Positions 45,069 to 54,300 are shown, numbered from the stretch's first letter. The stretch is DNA of 64,000 nucleotides from Novosphingobium sp. 18050 (GCF_902706195.1 NZ_CACSJO010000011.1:91138-155137), one strand, 5' to 3'. Numbers and translations: made by a program. Notes: generated by a model from the sequence alone, not told the origin.

Positions 45069-46213
45069 CAGGGCCGCTCCTCGTTCATCACGAGCGCTCC
45101 GTTACCGACCTGCGCCAGAAAGTCCTGTCCCGCAGGAAACAGGAACCAGTCCGCGTGGTCGATGAGGTAGTCTTTCCAGGCAAGTGCCGCCTGTTCGGGA
45201 TCGGCCAGGATACCGGCGAAGTAATCGACCTCCGAAAGGGCGAACTCGATATGGACCAGCGGCAGCAGGGCGATCGTGGTTTCCACGTCGTCGCGGCTTA
45301 ATGGCAGCACCGTGTCATAACCGGCGAGCAGAGCCAGCGCGGCCTGTGCATCGGCGGGGGCGTGATCGGGTTCGAGCCAAGGGATGGCGGTGCGCTCGAT
45401 GGCGGTGGCAAGGTCGTGAAGCGCACAGGTTCGGGCCGCAAGGCCGAAATCGAAGGTCGTGACAACTGTTCCCTCGGCCGACCAGAGGAGGTTGGAGGGG
45501 TGCCAGTCCCCGTGCGTCCACAGCGCAGGCTGACGCGCCAGTTGCGGGGGAAGGCCCTCGCCCAACGCTGCGAACAGGCGAGACAGTTCCTCAAGCCACG
45601 GTTCGCCCGCGAGAAAAGCGGCGAGCGCGGGCCGTGCTGCGACGTAGGCCTGCGCCGCCGCCAGTGGATCCGGCGCGGGCAGGATCGTAAGGCTGGCGAC
45701 AAGGGGATGGTCCCCGCGCGGCGGCGCATCGAAATCACGCGCCGCCAGATGCAGCCGTGCCAGCGCTGCGCCCGCTTCATGGGCGTGGCGGTGGGAGAGG
45801 AACGGCGTCCAGGATAACCGGTCGCGGTAGAGGTCTATTCCGGGGGCGCTGCGGTGTAGTTCATAAGTCCAGTCGCCCAGCGCGGTTGCCCCGGAACCGG
45901 TGTCCGTAAGCAGGACCTCCGGCACAGACAGCCCGGCGCCGCGCAGATGCGTCATGAAGGCATGTTCCTGCGCCAGCGCCGCCACCGTGCGCACCTGCCG
46001 GTGATGGCGTTTGAGCAGGAACTCGCCGCCATCCGTCTCAACCAGCGCCGCCGCCGAGAACGGGCGCGGCGAATGCCAGCGCAGGGCGGTCATTGCCCCG
46101 GCTGCGGGAAAGCGCGCGAGGATCGCCCCGGCCTCGGCGGCGGTGATGGCGGGCCATGTCGGCGCCTCCAGCGCGGTGCCCATGCCGTGTACGAGGTGAT
46201 CCTGCGCGCTCAT
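45068..46213 (-). CDS. APH-fold phosphotransferase, probable thiamine kinase
   Basis: 381 residues of the aminoglycoside/choline kinase fold. Visible features are the ATP-binding region FLLKRHHRQ, the catalytic loop LWTHGDWHPSNLLW and the metal-binding TFDFGLAARTCALHDLA. Thiamine kinase of enterobacteria (ThiK) has the same fold. Because the gene sits between a TonB receptor and a PnuT-like transporter under a TPP riboswitch, trapping imported thiamine by phosphorylation is the most economical role. Homoserine kinase-like or choline-type activity cannot be excluded from sequence. Confidence 0.75.
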   Translation of the reverse strand: MSAQDHLVHGMGTALEAPTWPAITAAEAGAILARFPAAGAMTALRWHSPRPFSAAALVETDGGEFLLKRHHRQVRTVAALAQEHAFMTHLRGAGLSVPEVLLTDTGSGATALGDWTYELHRSAPGIDLYRDRLSWTPFLSHRHAHEAGAALARLHLAARDFDAPPRGDHPLVASLTILPAPDPLAAAQAYVAARPALAAFLAGEPWLEELSRLFAALGEGLPPQLARQPALWTHGDWHPSNLLWSAEGTVVTTFDFGLAARTCALHDLATAIERTAIPWLEPDHAPADAQAALALLAGYDTVLPLSRDDVETTIALLPLVHIEFALSEVDYFAGILADPEQAALAWKDYLIDHADWFLFPAGQDFLAQVGNGALVMNEERP

Positions 46214-46215
46214 TC

Positions 46216-48507
46216 TCAGAAGGCGCGCGAAAGCGTCGCCACGAATGCCCGGCCGCTTCCCACGTAGTACCCCGGAGCTGCACCGGCGATCACCGTGCCG
46301 CCGCGCCCGATTGTGTCGAGCGCATTGGTGGTTACCGTCTGCACGCCCGAAAGCACGCGCGGGTTGGTCACGTTGATCGCATTGAGCCGCAGGTCCATGC
46401 GCTGCGCATCGATCAGCCCGGCAAGGTGCACGCCGATCGACAGGTCGAGCGTGGCATAGCCCTTGATGCTCTCGTCATTGGTGAACGTGGCGTACTGGCG
46501 GCCGACGTATTTCAGCGCGGTGCTGCCGAACAGACGTCCGTCGTCATACGTGCTGCCCATGCCGAACTGGAAGGTCGGGGCGGCGACCGCGTGTTTCCCC
46601 CTGGTCGGCAGATAGTCGCCGCCGATGGCAAGGTCGTCGTTCAGCCGCGCGTGCAGGTATTCGCCCGAGAGATAGACGCTGACGCCTTTCGCCGGGCGAT
46701 AGTCGATCTCTCCATCAAGGCCGTAAGAGGTCTGGCTGCCGGCATTGATCGTCGAATTGACCAGCGCCCCGCCGCTGTCGATCACCGTCGCCACCTGCCG
46801 GTTGCGGAAGTGATAGTGGAAGGCAGTCAGCGAGAACGACAGGCTGGGGCCGATGTAGCGGTAGCCCAGTTCCTGCGAGACGGAATATTCGTTCTTGAGC
46901 GCGGTGGTTCCCCGGCTCACCACCTCGCCGCCGTAATAGCTGTCGTAGAGCGAAAACTCATTGGGGGTGCGGAAGCTGGTGGCGATGTTGGCGAACAGCT
47001 GCTGGCGCTCATCCAGCTGGTAATGCACGGCGGCGCGGGGCAGCGCGGCAAAGCTGTCTGCGTGGATTGTCGACTGCGGGCCGGGCAGGTAATTGCGGCC
47101 ATTGCGCAGCACGCTGACGCCCTTGAAGCCGATGTCTACGCCCAGGCGCGGGGTCAGCGCGATGCTGTCTGCCAGGAAGAACGCCTTGGTCACGGTTTCC
47201 GTGCGCGCGTTTTCATAGGCCAGCAGGCGGCCATCGGCGGTGCGGATCGCCTTGCTCTGATAGCCCCACTGGTCGACCGGGCGGCCATCGTCGCCGATCG
47301 AGGTGTAGGACTGGATCACGCGGTCGGTCCCGTAATCGAACCAGACCCCCGCCGTGATCCGGTGAGCGCCCGCCTGCAGGGTGAACTTGCTGACATCGCC
47401 CCCGCGCCGCTGCTTGCCCGTGTAGTTACCCAACACGGTCGCCACGCCCTCCACGGCGCCGGGCAGCGCGACCGGCTGCGCCAGTTCCTCGGTGCCGAGG
47501 TAGTTGCCGGTGGTGGCCAGCTGGGTTCCGTAGGGCGCATTGCCGTGGCCGAGCTGAAGGTAGGCAGAACTGTCGAAGGTCAGTGTATCGCTCAGTTTCA
47601 GGTGCAGCGGGGCGGCGAAATAGAGGCTGCGAAACGGGCTGCGGTACAGGCGCCAGTAGTTGGTGTCGCCGGCCGTATACCGCTTGTCGAAGTTGAAGCC
47701 GCGCCCGCTGGCCTTCCAGTCCGCCATCGTCGGGCTGGGATAGGTCGAGGTGCTGGCATCGTTGTAGGACACCGCGATGCTGGCGCGGTTGCCCTCGCCC
47801 CATTCGCGCAGCAGCTTGGCGTCGATGTGCTGGCGCTTGTCGAAGCCCGCACCGCGCCAGTTGTCCGCGCGGTTGTTGGAATAGGACACGAAGGCCTTCA
47901 GCCCGGTGGCCCCGATCGTGCCGGTATCGAGCCGTGCGAAAATCCGCCGCTCGTCATAGGAACCGACCGAGAGGTTGACCAGCCCGCCCGCCTGCGGCTT
48001 GGGATCGTCCAGCGTGAGCGACAGCAGCCCCCCGGCAGCGGCGACGACCGGGGCGTCGATATCAACCGCACCCTGCGCCAGCGTCACCTGCCGCACGTTC
48101 TCGGCATCGGCGAACTGCGAGGGGTAGGCGTAATAATAGCCGATGTCGTTCTGCGGCGCGCCTTCCATCAGCACGCCGATCTGGTCCTGCCCCAGCCCGC
48201 GCAGGGTCAGGCTGGAATTGGCCGATAGGCCGTAAGGATCGGTGGTCGAGACGTTGGCGCCCGGCAGGAGATTGACCAGCTGGAAGGCGTTCAGCGTCGG
48301 CGCCTGCTTGACGATGAAGTCCGACGAGATGGCGCTGACGGCTTTGGGGGCGGTCTGGTCGGGCAGCAGCCCTTCCGGGTCGGGGTGGCCCAGGACCTGG
48401 ATTTCCGCGCGGTCGGCACCGTCATCGTCGGCTAAGGCCACGGGCGCGAACAGCAGAGCCGGGAACGCTAGCGCGGCCCCACCCAGAAACTTGAATTTAC
48501 CAGCCAT
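46216..48507 (-). CDS. TonB-dependent receptor for thiamine (riboswitch-controlled)
   Basis: 763 residues with a signal peptide (FLGGAALAFPALLFAPVALA). The plug reads FIVKQAPTLNAFQLVNLLPG, NSSLTLRGLGQDQIGVLMEG and GAVDIDAPVVAAAGG. The barrel ends GSGRAFVATLSRAF. A TPP riboswitch lies 50-140 bases upstream on the same strand, so the ligand is very probably thiamine or a thiamine phosphate or precursor. ATG 48507 was chosen; a GTG two codons earlier has better spacing from GGAG and is a real alternative. The kinase gene follows after two bases. Confidence 0.9.
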   Translation of the reverse strand: MAGKFKFLGGAALAFPALLFAPVALADDDGADRAEIQVLGHPDPEGLLPDQTAPKAVSAISSDFIVKQAPTLNAFQLVNLLPGANVSTTDPYGLSANSSLTLRGLGQDQIGVLMEGAPQNDIGYYYAYPSQFADAENVRQVTLAQGAVDIDAPVVAAAGGLLSLTLDDPKPQAGGLVNLSVGSYDERRIFARLDTGTIGATGLKAFVSYSNNRADNWRGAGFDKRQHIDAKLLREWGEGNRASIAVSYNDASTSTYPSPTMADWKASGRGFNFDKRYTAGDTNYWRLYRSPFRSLYFAAPLHLKLSDTLTFDSSAYLQLGHGNAPYGTQLATTGNYLGTEELAQPVALPGAVEGVATVLGNYTGKQRRGGDVSKFTLQAGAHRITAGVWFDYGTDRVIQSYTSIGDDGRPVDQWGYQSKAIRTADGRLLAYENARTETVTKAFFLADSIALTPRLGVDIGFKGVSVLRNGRNYLPGPQSTIHADSFAALPRAAVHYQLDERQQLFANIATSFRTPNEFSLYDSYYGGEVVSRGTTALKNEYSVSQELGYRYIGPSLSFSLTAFHYHFRNRQVATVIDSGGALVNSTINAGSQTSYGLDGEIDYRPAKGVSVYLSGEYLHARLNDDLAIGGDYLPTRGKHAVAAPTFQFGMGSTYDDGRLFGSTALKYVGRQYATFTNDESIKGYATLDLSIGVHLAGLIDAQRMDLRLNAINVTNPRVLSGVQTVTTNALDTIGRGGTVIAGAAPGYYVGSGRAFVATLSRAF

Positions 48508-48559
48508 CGTCACGCGTCCACTCCATTCGGAAGGACAACGGGACAAACTGCCGCTGGCC

Positions 48560-48648
48560 CTCCCTACGCCGGTATCAACCGGATCAGGTTCAGCGGGTCG
48601 TGGGCTGCTGCCCACCTCTCAGCCACACATAAGCGGCCCCCCGGGGAT
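48560..48648 (-). promoter_or_regulatory. TPP riboswitch (THI element)
   Basis: Read on the minus strand, the canonical core is present: CTGAGAGG near the 5' side, a GC-rich P3-like hairpin (GGTGGGCAGCAGCCCACG), then ACCCGCTGAACCTGATCCGG and the closing GATACCGGCGTAGGGAG. These are the conserved pyrimidine-sensor and pyrophosphate-sensor segments. The element ends about 50 bases before the TonB receptor start. No strong terminator is seen in between, so control of translation initiation is more likely than premature termination. Confidence 0.95.
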
Positions 48649-48745
48649 AGCCGCCGTCTAGGCGTGTTGATGCGCGGTGGAAAGCGTTATTGCGCGAAGT
48701 ACCGCCGGGGCGCCGACATCGCTCGGCGGAGATAGTTCGAGCCCA

Positions 48746-50800
48746 TCACTCCCCGGCGGAGATCCGGCACGGGACGTTATCTGCCGTCCAGTCGATCTCG
48801 TAGGTTGCCGGAACCGGTCTGGTCGCCTGCGAATCTTCGTTTGCCCCGCTCGGATCGTACGTGATCCACGCCATGCTGTTGTCGAACTTGGCAATCCGGG
48901 CATTATCACGGCGAGCGCTGGCGGCGTCCACTTCCTTCTGCTCGACGCGCAGGCCCCGGACCATGCGCAGGGCGCCGTCGCGCACGTCGAAGGCGCGGTA
49001 GTAGGTCCGGCCGAAAATCCGCGTGTCGATGTCGTCCTTGTGCGACCACTGCTGCGGTTTCGTGGTCGATGGCAGGCGCACGGTGGTGACGCGGCAATCA
49101 AAGTCGGGCTTGCTGTAGAACGGCAGGTCCTGATCCTGCTCGGCCGCGCGCACGCGCTTTTCGGGCGGGTTAAAGCCGCCGCCGGGCAGCGCCATCCCCT
49201 TGGAGCCACCGCCCTGGTCGTCCCAGTCGAGCGTGCCGGTGCCGACGATCGTCAGGACGCTGGCCTGTGCTTTCTGATCGTAGCGCCACTTGACCTCGTC
49301 GATCGTCTGCCAGGTATCGCCTATCGCATTCTGGCGGAATGCATTGAGTATCTGCGCCGGCGTGAGCGCCGAAAACTGAACTTCCTGCTGCAGCCCTTCG
49401 ATCCCGCGCTTGATCGTGGTGTTGGTGATCCGGGCGGGCTGGTCGAACCCGGCGCGGGCATCGATCTCGAACAGGGTGACCTCGTCCGGACGCTGGGCGG
49501 GCTTCCAGGCCAGCCGTTCCAGAGTGCTACCCTGCCCCGTCAGCGGCAGCACCCACTGGAACGGCAACGCCGGCTCCGCCCCGGCGGGGACCACGGGAGG
49601 TAGCGTACCGTCCAGCCAGTAAAGCTTGCCGTCGATGCGCGCGCGCACCAGCACATGGTCGAACACCCGCGGGCTGGGCAGCCGTTCGTCAAGACCGTCG
49701 TCGGCGCCGCTGCTGTTCACCAGCACGGCCTCCGCCTCGATGCCCAGTTCGCCCAGCAGCGCGAGGAGCAGCGCAGTCTTGCCTTTGCAGTCGCCGTACC
49801 GGCGCTGCCATGTCTCCTCCGCCGTGGCCGGGGTGAGATTGCCGCCGTTGAGGCCGACATAGATATAGCGCACGTCCTGCTGCACCAGCTTCAGCGCGGC
49901 GTTGGCGCGGTCCAGCGGCGATGCATGGGCGCTGGCCATGCGTGCCGCCTCGCGCTTGAGCGGCGAATTGGCCGCCAGCTTCGAAGCCCCGGCGAACAGC
50001 GGCGCGAAACGGCGGGATAGGGCCTGCCAGTCACCGAAGCTGGAGTATTCGGCCATCCGCTGCAGCATGTAGCGCGGCGGCGCGTCCTTGGGCGGGGTGA
50101 GCGCGGCGGGATTGTCGAACCGGTAATCGACGGCGTTGGTGCTCTGCTGCGCGGCGGCGGCCATGTCCGGCGTCATCTTGATGGCGGGCTTGTTGCGCTC
50201 TTCCCAGCTCAGCCGCAGGTGATAGCGGCCCGGTGCAGGTTCTGCCCCTAGCAGGAGCATGCCGGCATCGTCCTTGCCCAGCGTGGGATCGCTCACGCGG
50301 ATCGTCGCGCCGAATTCGAGTTCGTCGCCCACCCGCAGGTCCGGGACGCGCAGCACGGCGGTCAGGGTGCCCTCCAGCATCGCCGCTTCCAGTTGGTCCT
50401 CGCGGCGCAGCACTTCGAACGATGCCTTCTGCAATACGTCGATCACCTCGCCATCGCGATGGATTTTGATGACGTGGACCACGGGCGAACCGGCGGCCGG
50501 GTTCCAGCCCACGGACAGGTTGCCGATCTGGAGCGCGTTGGAATGCAGTATCCTGATGCGGTAGCCACCATAAAGAAGCTGCCCCTTGTCATCGATATGG
50601 ATTTCGCTGTCCTGCCGGCGGATGAACACCGCCCCGGCGGCATCCGCCGGCACCGCCATCAGCTCCGACTGCACCGCCCATTTCGGCTCCGGTCCGCGCT
50701 GAACCTGATTGCTGGCCGCATGAGCGGCCCCTCCGGCGAGCATGGCCGCCAGGCACACGGAAACTGAAAGTCGCACAAAACCCCCCTTGATCGGCGCCAT
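48746..50800 (-). CDS. Exported DUF3857/transglutaminase-like protein
   Basis: 684 residues. A signal peptide (FVRLSVSVCLAAMLAGGAAH) precedes a DUF3857 domain (about residues 60-230, with GGYRIRILHSNALQIG). A transglutaminase-like core follows, with the Cys in RRYGDCKGKTALLLALL, the His in PRVFDHVLVRARI and the Asp in LYWLDGTLPP, in the usual order. A C-terminal beta-rich part follows. The full catalytic triad suggests peptidase or transamidase activity in the periplasm, but the natural substrate of this family is unknown. It has no close operon partner. Confidence 0.85.
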   Translation of the reverse strand: MAPIKGGFVRLSVSVCLAAMLAGGAAHAASNQVQRGPEPKWAVQSELMAVPADAAGAVFIRRQDSEIHIDDKGQLLYGGYRIRILHSNALQIGNLSVGWNPAAGSPVVHVIKIHRDGEVIDVLQKASFEVLRREDQLEAAMLEGTLTAVLRVPDLRVGDELEFGATIRVSDPTLGKDDAGMLLLGAEPAPGRYHLRLSWEERNKPAIKMTPDMAAAAQQSTNAVDYRFDNPAALTPPKDAPPRYMLQRMAEYSSFGDWQALSRRFAPLFAGASKLAANSPLKREAARMASAHASPLDRANAALKLVQQDVRYIYVGLNGGNLTPATAEETWQRRYGDCKGKTALLLALLGELGIEAEAVLVNSSGADDGLDERLPSPRVFDHVLVRARIDGKLYWLDGTLPPVVPAGAEPALPFQWVLPLTGQGSTLERLAWKPAQRPDEVTLFEIDARAGFDQPARITNTTIKRGIEGLQQEVQFSALTPAQILNAFRQNAIGDTWQTIDEVKWRYDQKAQASVLTIVGTGTLDWDDQGGGSKGMALPGGGFNPPEKRVRAAEQDQDLPFYSKPDFDCRVTTVRLPSTTKPQQWSHKDDIDTRIFGRTYYRAFDVRDGALRMVRGLRVEQKEVDAASARRDNARIAKFDNSMAWITYDPSGANEDSQATRPVPATYEIDWTADNVPCRISAGE

Positions 50801-50866
50801 AATGTCCGCAGTCGCCGGATAAGCAAGGGCTTGATGAAGCAGCTAATATCTTTTCATTCCGACAAG

Positions 50867-51157
50867 CTAGTGCTTCAGCGCGCAGTAGGGAACGCCGATG
50901 CGCCCCGCGACGCCGAAGCAGCAGGCGGCGTACGAAGACGCGCCCTCGTCCGGGCCTGCAAAGGCGGCGTTGCTGCCCCGCCCGCAGGCGCCGATGCGGC
51001 CCCAGCAACGCGAGACGACGAACCACCCGAAAAGGTCGCGCCCCGTCTCGATCCGCCAGCTACGGGCAAGGCCCCGCGCCGGATCGCGGGCCTCCAGCGT
51101 GCGCCTTCCGCCGCCGGGCGACACGAGGCGTTCCACTTCTGCCGTCAACTCGTTCAT
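50867..51157 (-). CDS. Small WGR-domain protein
   Basis: 96 residues. The middle matches the WGR domain: EARDPARGLARSWRIETGRD, then LFGWFVVSRCWGRIGACGRG. Relatives usually end with IGVPYRV, and here IGVPYCAL is found at the C-terminus. The stretch between (NAAFAGPDEGASSYAACC) looks shorter or shifted compared with relatives, so a small frameshift pair is possible. WGR domains bind nucleic acids in PARPs and MolR-like proteins; the role of stand-alone bacterial versions is unknown. The ATG at 51157 has no good ribosome site. The gene is divergent from the histidine kinase. Confidence 0.6.
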   Translation of the reverse strand: MNELTAEVERLVSPGGGRRTLEARDPARGLARSWRIETGRDLFGWFVVSRCWGRIGACGRGSNAAFAGPDEGASSYAACCFGVAGRIGVPYCALKH

Positions 51158-51302
51158 GACCGGCAGACTTGCCCCGCCGCGGCAGCGCGCGTCCAACGCG
51201 GATTTCGAATCACAGCCCCCGCACTGATTCGCTAAGCCAATCACCGCTCCCGTGAAATTTCCGGGTTCCGCCGCCGCGCCGTAAAGGCCAGAGGCTGATG
51301 CG

Positions 51303-52937
51303 ATGACAACCGCAGATGCCGCCCCTGCCCGCCTGAGCAACAACTTGCGAAGCCTGGCCCTGCGCCGTCAGGACGTGCCCCTGCTCGCCCTTTACGCGCT
51401 CGCCTTCGCGCTACTGCACTGGGCGGCCAGTCCGTGGGGCGGGGCGGGGTTCTTCTCGCTGTGGTATCCCGCCGCCGGCCTGCGCTTTGCGGTGCTGTGG
51501 AGCCGTGGCGCGCGGCTGACGCCGTGGCTGATGCTGACCGAAGTGCTGACCGACGCCGCCGTCGGCGTCTTCCCCCTGATCGGGCCGGAGGCGCTGCAGG
51601 CCATCACCGGCGCGCTGCGTCCGGGCGTGACCTGCGGGCTGGCGATCGCGGCCGTGCGCCACATGGCGAAAAGCCGAGGCGATGAGCTGATGCTGCCGCC
51701 GATGACGCTGGGCCTTGCCGCCGTGGCCGCGCCGATCCTCAACGCGGTGATGGTGATCCCTTTCGAAGCGGGCCTGCCTGCCGATGCCGGACGCTACCGC
51801 ATCGGCGTGGACGTAGCGATCTCGCTCACCGGACTGGCCGTGGGCGACCTGCTGGGCATCCTGGTGCTGGCCCCGCTGCTGCTGTGGACGGCGGCGGTTG
51901 CCGATGGCGCCGTGCCGATACGGATACCCGTGCCCCACCTCCGCCCACTGCTGGAGGACGTGTCGGTCATGGCGCTGTGCCTGCTGCTGACCGTCGCCCT
52001 GTGGCGCGGGGGGCTGGGCGCACAGCCGATCCCCAGCCTGCTGGCGGGCGCCTGGATCGGCCTGCGCCACGGACGCACCGCCGCCTGGTTCGCGATCCTG
52101 GCGCAGGTCACGGTGTTCCTGCCCTATTCCGCCGGCCCGCTGGACGACGGCAGCCGGCTCGAACTGCATCTGGGACTGGCCGCCGTGGTCCTCGTCACCT
52201 GGCTGGCGGGCAGCTTCTGCGATGCGCAGGCGGTCGCGCGCCAGCACATCGACAGGCGCAACCGCCTGCTGTTCCAGGCAGAACGGCTGAAGACCCTGCG
52301 CGCCATGTCGGTCGCGGTGATCCACGAGATCAGCCAGCCCCTCTCCACTCTCGCGATCGAGGCGGCGCATCTGAAATCGGTCACCGCGCATCTCGATGCC
52401 GACACCGCCGCCAGCGCCGCGCTGGTCGACCGCAAGGCCCGCGCCCTGTCCGATCTGGTGCGCCGCCTTCGCCGCTTCGGCGGACGCGACGTGGACGAAC
52501 CATCGCCACTGCCCGTACCGATGCTGGTGCAGACCGCCTGCCAGATCGTGGGCGCAGAGGCGCGCGCATCGGGCGGCAGGCTGGACTGCGGCCCCCTTGC
52601 CGCCGACCTCGTCGTACAGGCGCAGGAGATCGAACTAACGCAAGCGCTGGTCAACCTGCTGCGCAATGCGCTGGCCGCCAGCCCCGGCGGAACCGTCCGC
52701 CTTACCGTCCACACCCGCGGCGAGGACGTACTGATCGACGTGTCCAACCCGGTGCCGGACGCGCCGGGCAGCAGCGGCGCCAGAAACGATGCCAGAAACG
52801 ATGGCGGCATGGGCGTCGGCCTCGTCATCGCCCGCACCATCGTCGAGGCGCATGGCGGCGCCCTCTCCCGCAGCGACGAACCGGGCCTCGTACGCTTCAC
52901 CATCTCGCTGCCCCTTCTCACCGGAGCCTTCGCATGA
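51303..52937 (+). CDS. MASE1-type membrane sensor histidine kinase
   Basis: 544 residues. About 300 N-terminal residues form a multi-helix membrane sensor of the MASE1 type (GGAGFFSLWYPAAGLRFAVL, IPSLLAGAWIGLRHGRTAAW). The H-box is AVIHEISQPLSTLAIEA with His near residue 340. The N-box is ALVNLLRNALAAS and the G-box GGMGVGLVIARTIVEAHGG. The H-E-I-x-Q-P-L form is typical of FixL/DctB-like kinases. It overlaps its response regulator by four bases (ATGA), so the pair is co-translated. The signal sensed is unknown. Confidence 0.92.
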   Translation: MTTADAAPARLSNNLRSLALRRQDVPLLALYALAFALLHWAASPWGGAGFFSLWYPAAGLRFAVLWSRGARLTPWLMLTEVLTDAAVGVFPLIGPEALQAITGALRPGVTCGLAIAAVRHMAKSRGDELMLPPMTLGLAAVAAPILNAVMVIPFEAGLPADAGRYRIGVDVAISLTGLAVGDLLGILVLAPLLLWTAAVADGAVPIRIPVPHLRPLLEDVSVMALCLLLTVALWRGGLGAQPIPSLLAGAWIGLRHGRTAAWFAILAQVTVFLPYSAGPLDDGSRLELHLGLAAVVLVTWLAGSFCDAQAVARQHIDRRNRLLFQAERLKTLRAMSVAVIHEISQPLSTLAIEAAHLKSVTAHLDADTAASAALVDRKARALSDLVRRLRRFGGRDVDEPSPLPVPMLVQTACQIVGAEARASGGRLDCGPLAADLVVQAQEIELTQALVNLLRNALAASPGGTVRLTVHTRGEDVLIDVSNPVPDAPGSSGARNDARNDGGMGVGLVIARTIVEAHGGALSRSDEPGLVRFTISLPLLTGAFA

Positions 52938-53524
52938 CCGACCCCGTTTCCGTCGCCGTCCTCGACGACGATGCGGACCTTGCCGCCACCGTTGCGCGCC
53001 TGCTGGTCCGCAGCGGCATCCCGGCGCGCGCCTTTGTCGCCCCGCAGGACCTGCTCGCAGCCGTGCCCGCCACCGCGTTCGGCTGCGTGGTCAGTGACAT
53101 CCAGATGGGCGAGATGGACGGCTTCGCCTTCGCCGACGCCCTGCGCACGAAAGACCCGGCGGCGGCGCTGGTATTCATGACCGCATGGCCCACGACCACC
53201 CACGCGGTAGACGCGGTGCGCCGCCACGGCGGGCTGGACTATCTGGAAAAGCCCATCGACGAGGCCCGCCTGATCGCCTCCGTCACCGAAGGGCTGGCCT
53301 GGTCGCAGCGCGAACGCCGCATCGCCGCCGTCACCGCCGCCCTCACCCGGCGCGAGCGCGAGGTGTTCGACCTCCTGGTACGGGGCCACTCCAACAAGGC
53401 GATGGCCGGCGTGCTGGGCATTTCCGAACGCACCGTTGAAGACCACCGCGCCTCGATCGTCGCCAAGACCCGCACCAACGGCATGGCGCAGTTGGTGGCG
53501 TTAAGCCGGGGCGAAGCGATCTGA
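52934..53524 (+). CDS. FixJ-type response regulator
   Basis: 196 residues. The receiver domain has VAVLDDDADLAATVARLL, the phospho-acceptor Asp in CVVSDIQMGEMDGFAFADAL, FMTAWPTTTHAVDAVRRHGG, and Lys in DYLEKPID. The LuxR-type helix-turn-helix reads LTRREREVFDLLVRGHSNKA, then MAGVLGISERTVEDHRASIV. Together with the kinase it makes a two-component system. A strong terminator (53684-53719) closes the unit. Confidence 0.93.
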   Translation: MTDPVSVAVLDDDADLAATVARLLVRSGIPARAFVAPQDLLAAVPATAFGCVVSDIQMGEMDGFAFADALRTKDPAAALVFMTAWPTTTHAVDAVRRHGGLDYLEKPIDEARLIASVTEGLAWSQRERRIAAVTAALTRREREVFDLLVRGHSNKAMAGVLGISERTVEDHRASIVAKTRTNGMAQLVALSRGEAI

Positions 53525-53683
53525 CTCCGCGCCTCCGGGGATTCCCCGGATGGCTGGCCAGCGCCGGGCAAGGCACTCTGCGGGCGAAGTTTCCCGGGGG
53601 AAACACGCAACCGCGCCCTCCCCCGCAGCCAGACACCGAGGCGACCCGAGGCTTTCGCTCTCCTGATGCGAAAGCTGAACTAG

Positions 53684-53719
53684 GCCGGCGCAAGACACCA
53701 TGCTTGCGCCGGCATTTTT
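53684..53719 (+). terminator. Intrinsic terminator after the two-component genes
   Basis: GCCGGCGCAAG and CTTGCGCCGGC form a perfect 11-bp stem around eight bases, followed by ATTTTT. It lies about 160 bases past the regulator stop and 22 bases before the first copy of the 38-base motif. Confidence 0.85.
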
Positions 53720-53740
53720 GCGTGTTTTGCCATCGATCAA

Positions 53741-53778
53741 TTAACCGGTTGTAAAACCGTAATTTTCTCGGATAGACC
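53741..53778 (+). repeat. 38-base conserved motif, copy A
   Basis: TTAACC, nine variable bases, ACC, then a 20-base block (GTAATTTTCTCGGATAGACC). It has the same length and layout as copies at 56444 and 58359 but is the most divergent. It follows a terminator by 22 bases. The DNA after it contains gene remnants only, so any gene it served may be lost. Confidence 0.75.
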
Positions 53779-53879
53779 GGCGCGGGGAGGCCGATCACGA
53801 ACGGCGCCTAGCCATACCTTGGCGATACTTGGGGTGACATGGCTGCTGCTTTCGCACGTCACAGCTCCGCTGCCCCGCT

Positions 53880-53996
53880 CGTCATCCCAGCGAAGGCTGG
53901 GCCGCCTTCGTCGATGCAGGACCTTCGAAGAGATCGCCGGGCTGCTGATAAGCTTACCCGATGATCACCGCGGTCCCAGCCTTCGCTTGGATGACG
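53880..53996. repeat. REP-like inverted repeat with 22-base arms
   Basis: The arm at 53880-53901 (CGTCATCCCAGCGAAGG, then CTGGG) and the arm at 53975-53996 are reverse complements at 21 of 22 positions, separated by 73 bases. Sequences of the form GTCATCCCAGCGAAGGCTGG are, as far as I recall, a common dispersed repeat in sphingomonad genomes. Confidence 0.7.
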
Positions 53997-54093
53997 GTAG
54001 AGTTTTAACGACAGAAATCGAGACCTGACCGCAATTGGAGGTGTTGACGGACGGTCAGGCGTCAAGGCTTATCCGATCGGCAACATTGTCTAT

Positions 54094-54300
54094 CTACTTC
54101 TCAAGGTTGCCGAAGAAATGGCCGAAGTATCGCGAACCGTCACTATCACGCGATAATTCGAAGACGACAGCCAACTCGTCGCGGTTCGGGCCAAAAATCT
54201 GGCCGCGGAAGGTGCCCTTGTACCCGTTGGTCCGGTCGAAGAGCGTGCCCTGGTCGACGATCAGCATGCCGATCGAACCCTGTTCGGACACCAGCGAGAC
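54094..54300 (-). pseudogene. C-terminal fragment of a TbpB-like (transferrin-binding-like) lipoprotein
   Basis: About 68 residues including FDRTNGYKGTFRGQIFGPNR, then DELAVVFELSRDSDGSRYFG and HFFGN. The G-x-F-x-G-Q-F/I-F-G-P pattern and the final G-x-F/G-N fit the terminal strands of TbpB-like surface lipoproteins. A stop codon sits directly upstream, so the rest of the gene is gone. Confidence 0.5.

Noticed and set aside
51884..52933. N-terminal extension of the FixJ-type regulator into the kinase gene
   Set aside because: It is the +1 shadow of the kinase. The receiver domain begins right after ATG 52934, which overlaps the kinase stop.
53534..53550. TCCGGGG-ATT-CCCCGGA dyad after the regulator gene as another copy of the 38-base motif
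   Set aside because: The dyad resembles the motif core, but TTAACC and the ACC spacing are absent. Probably a simple hairpin.
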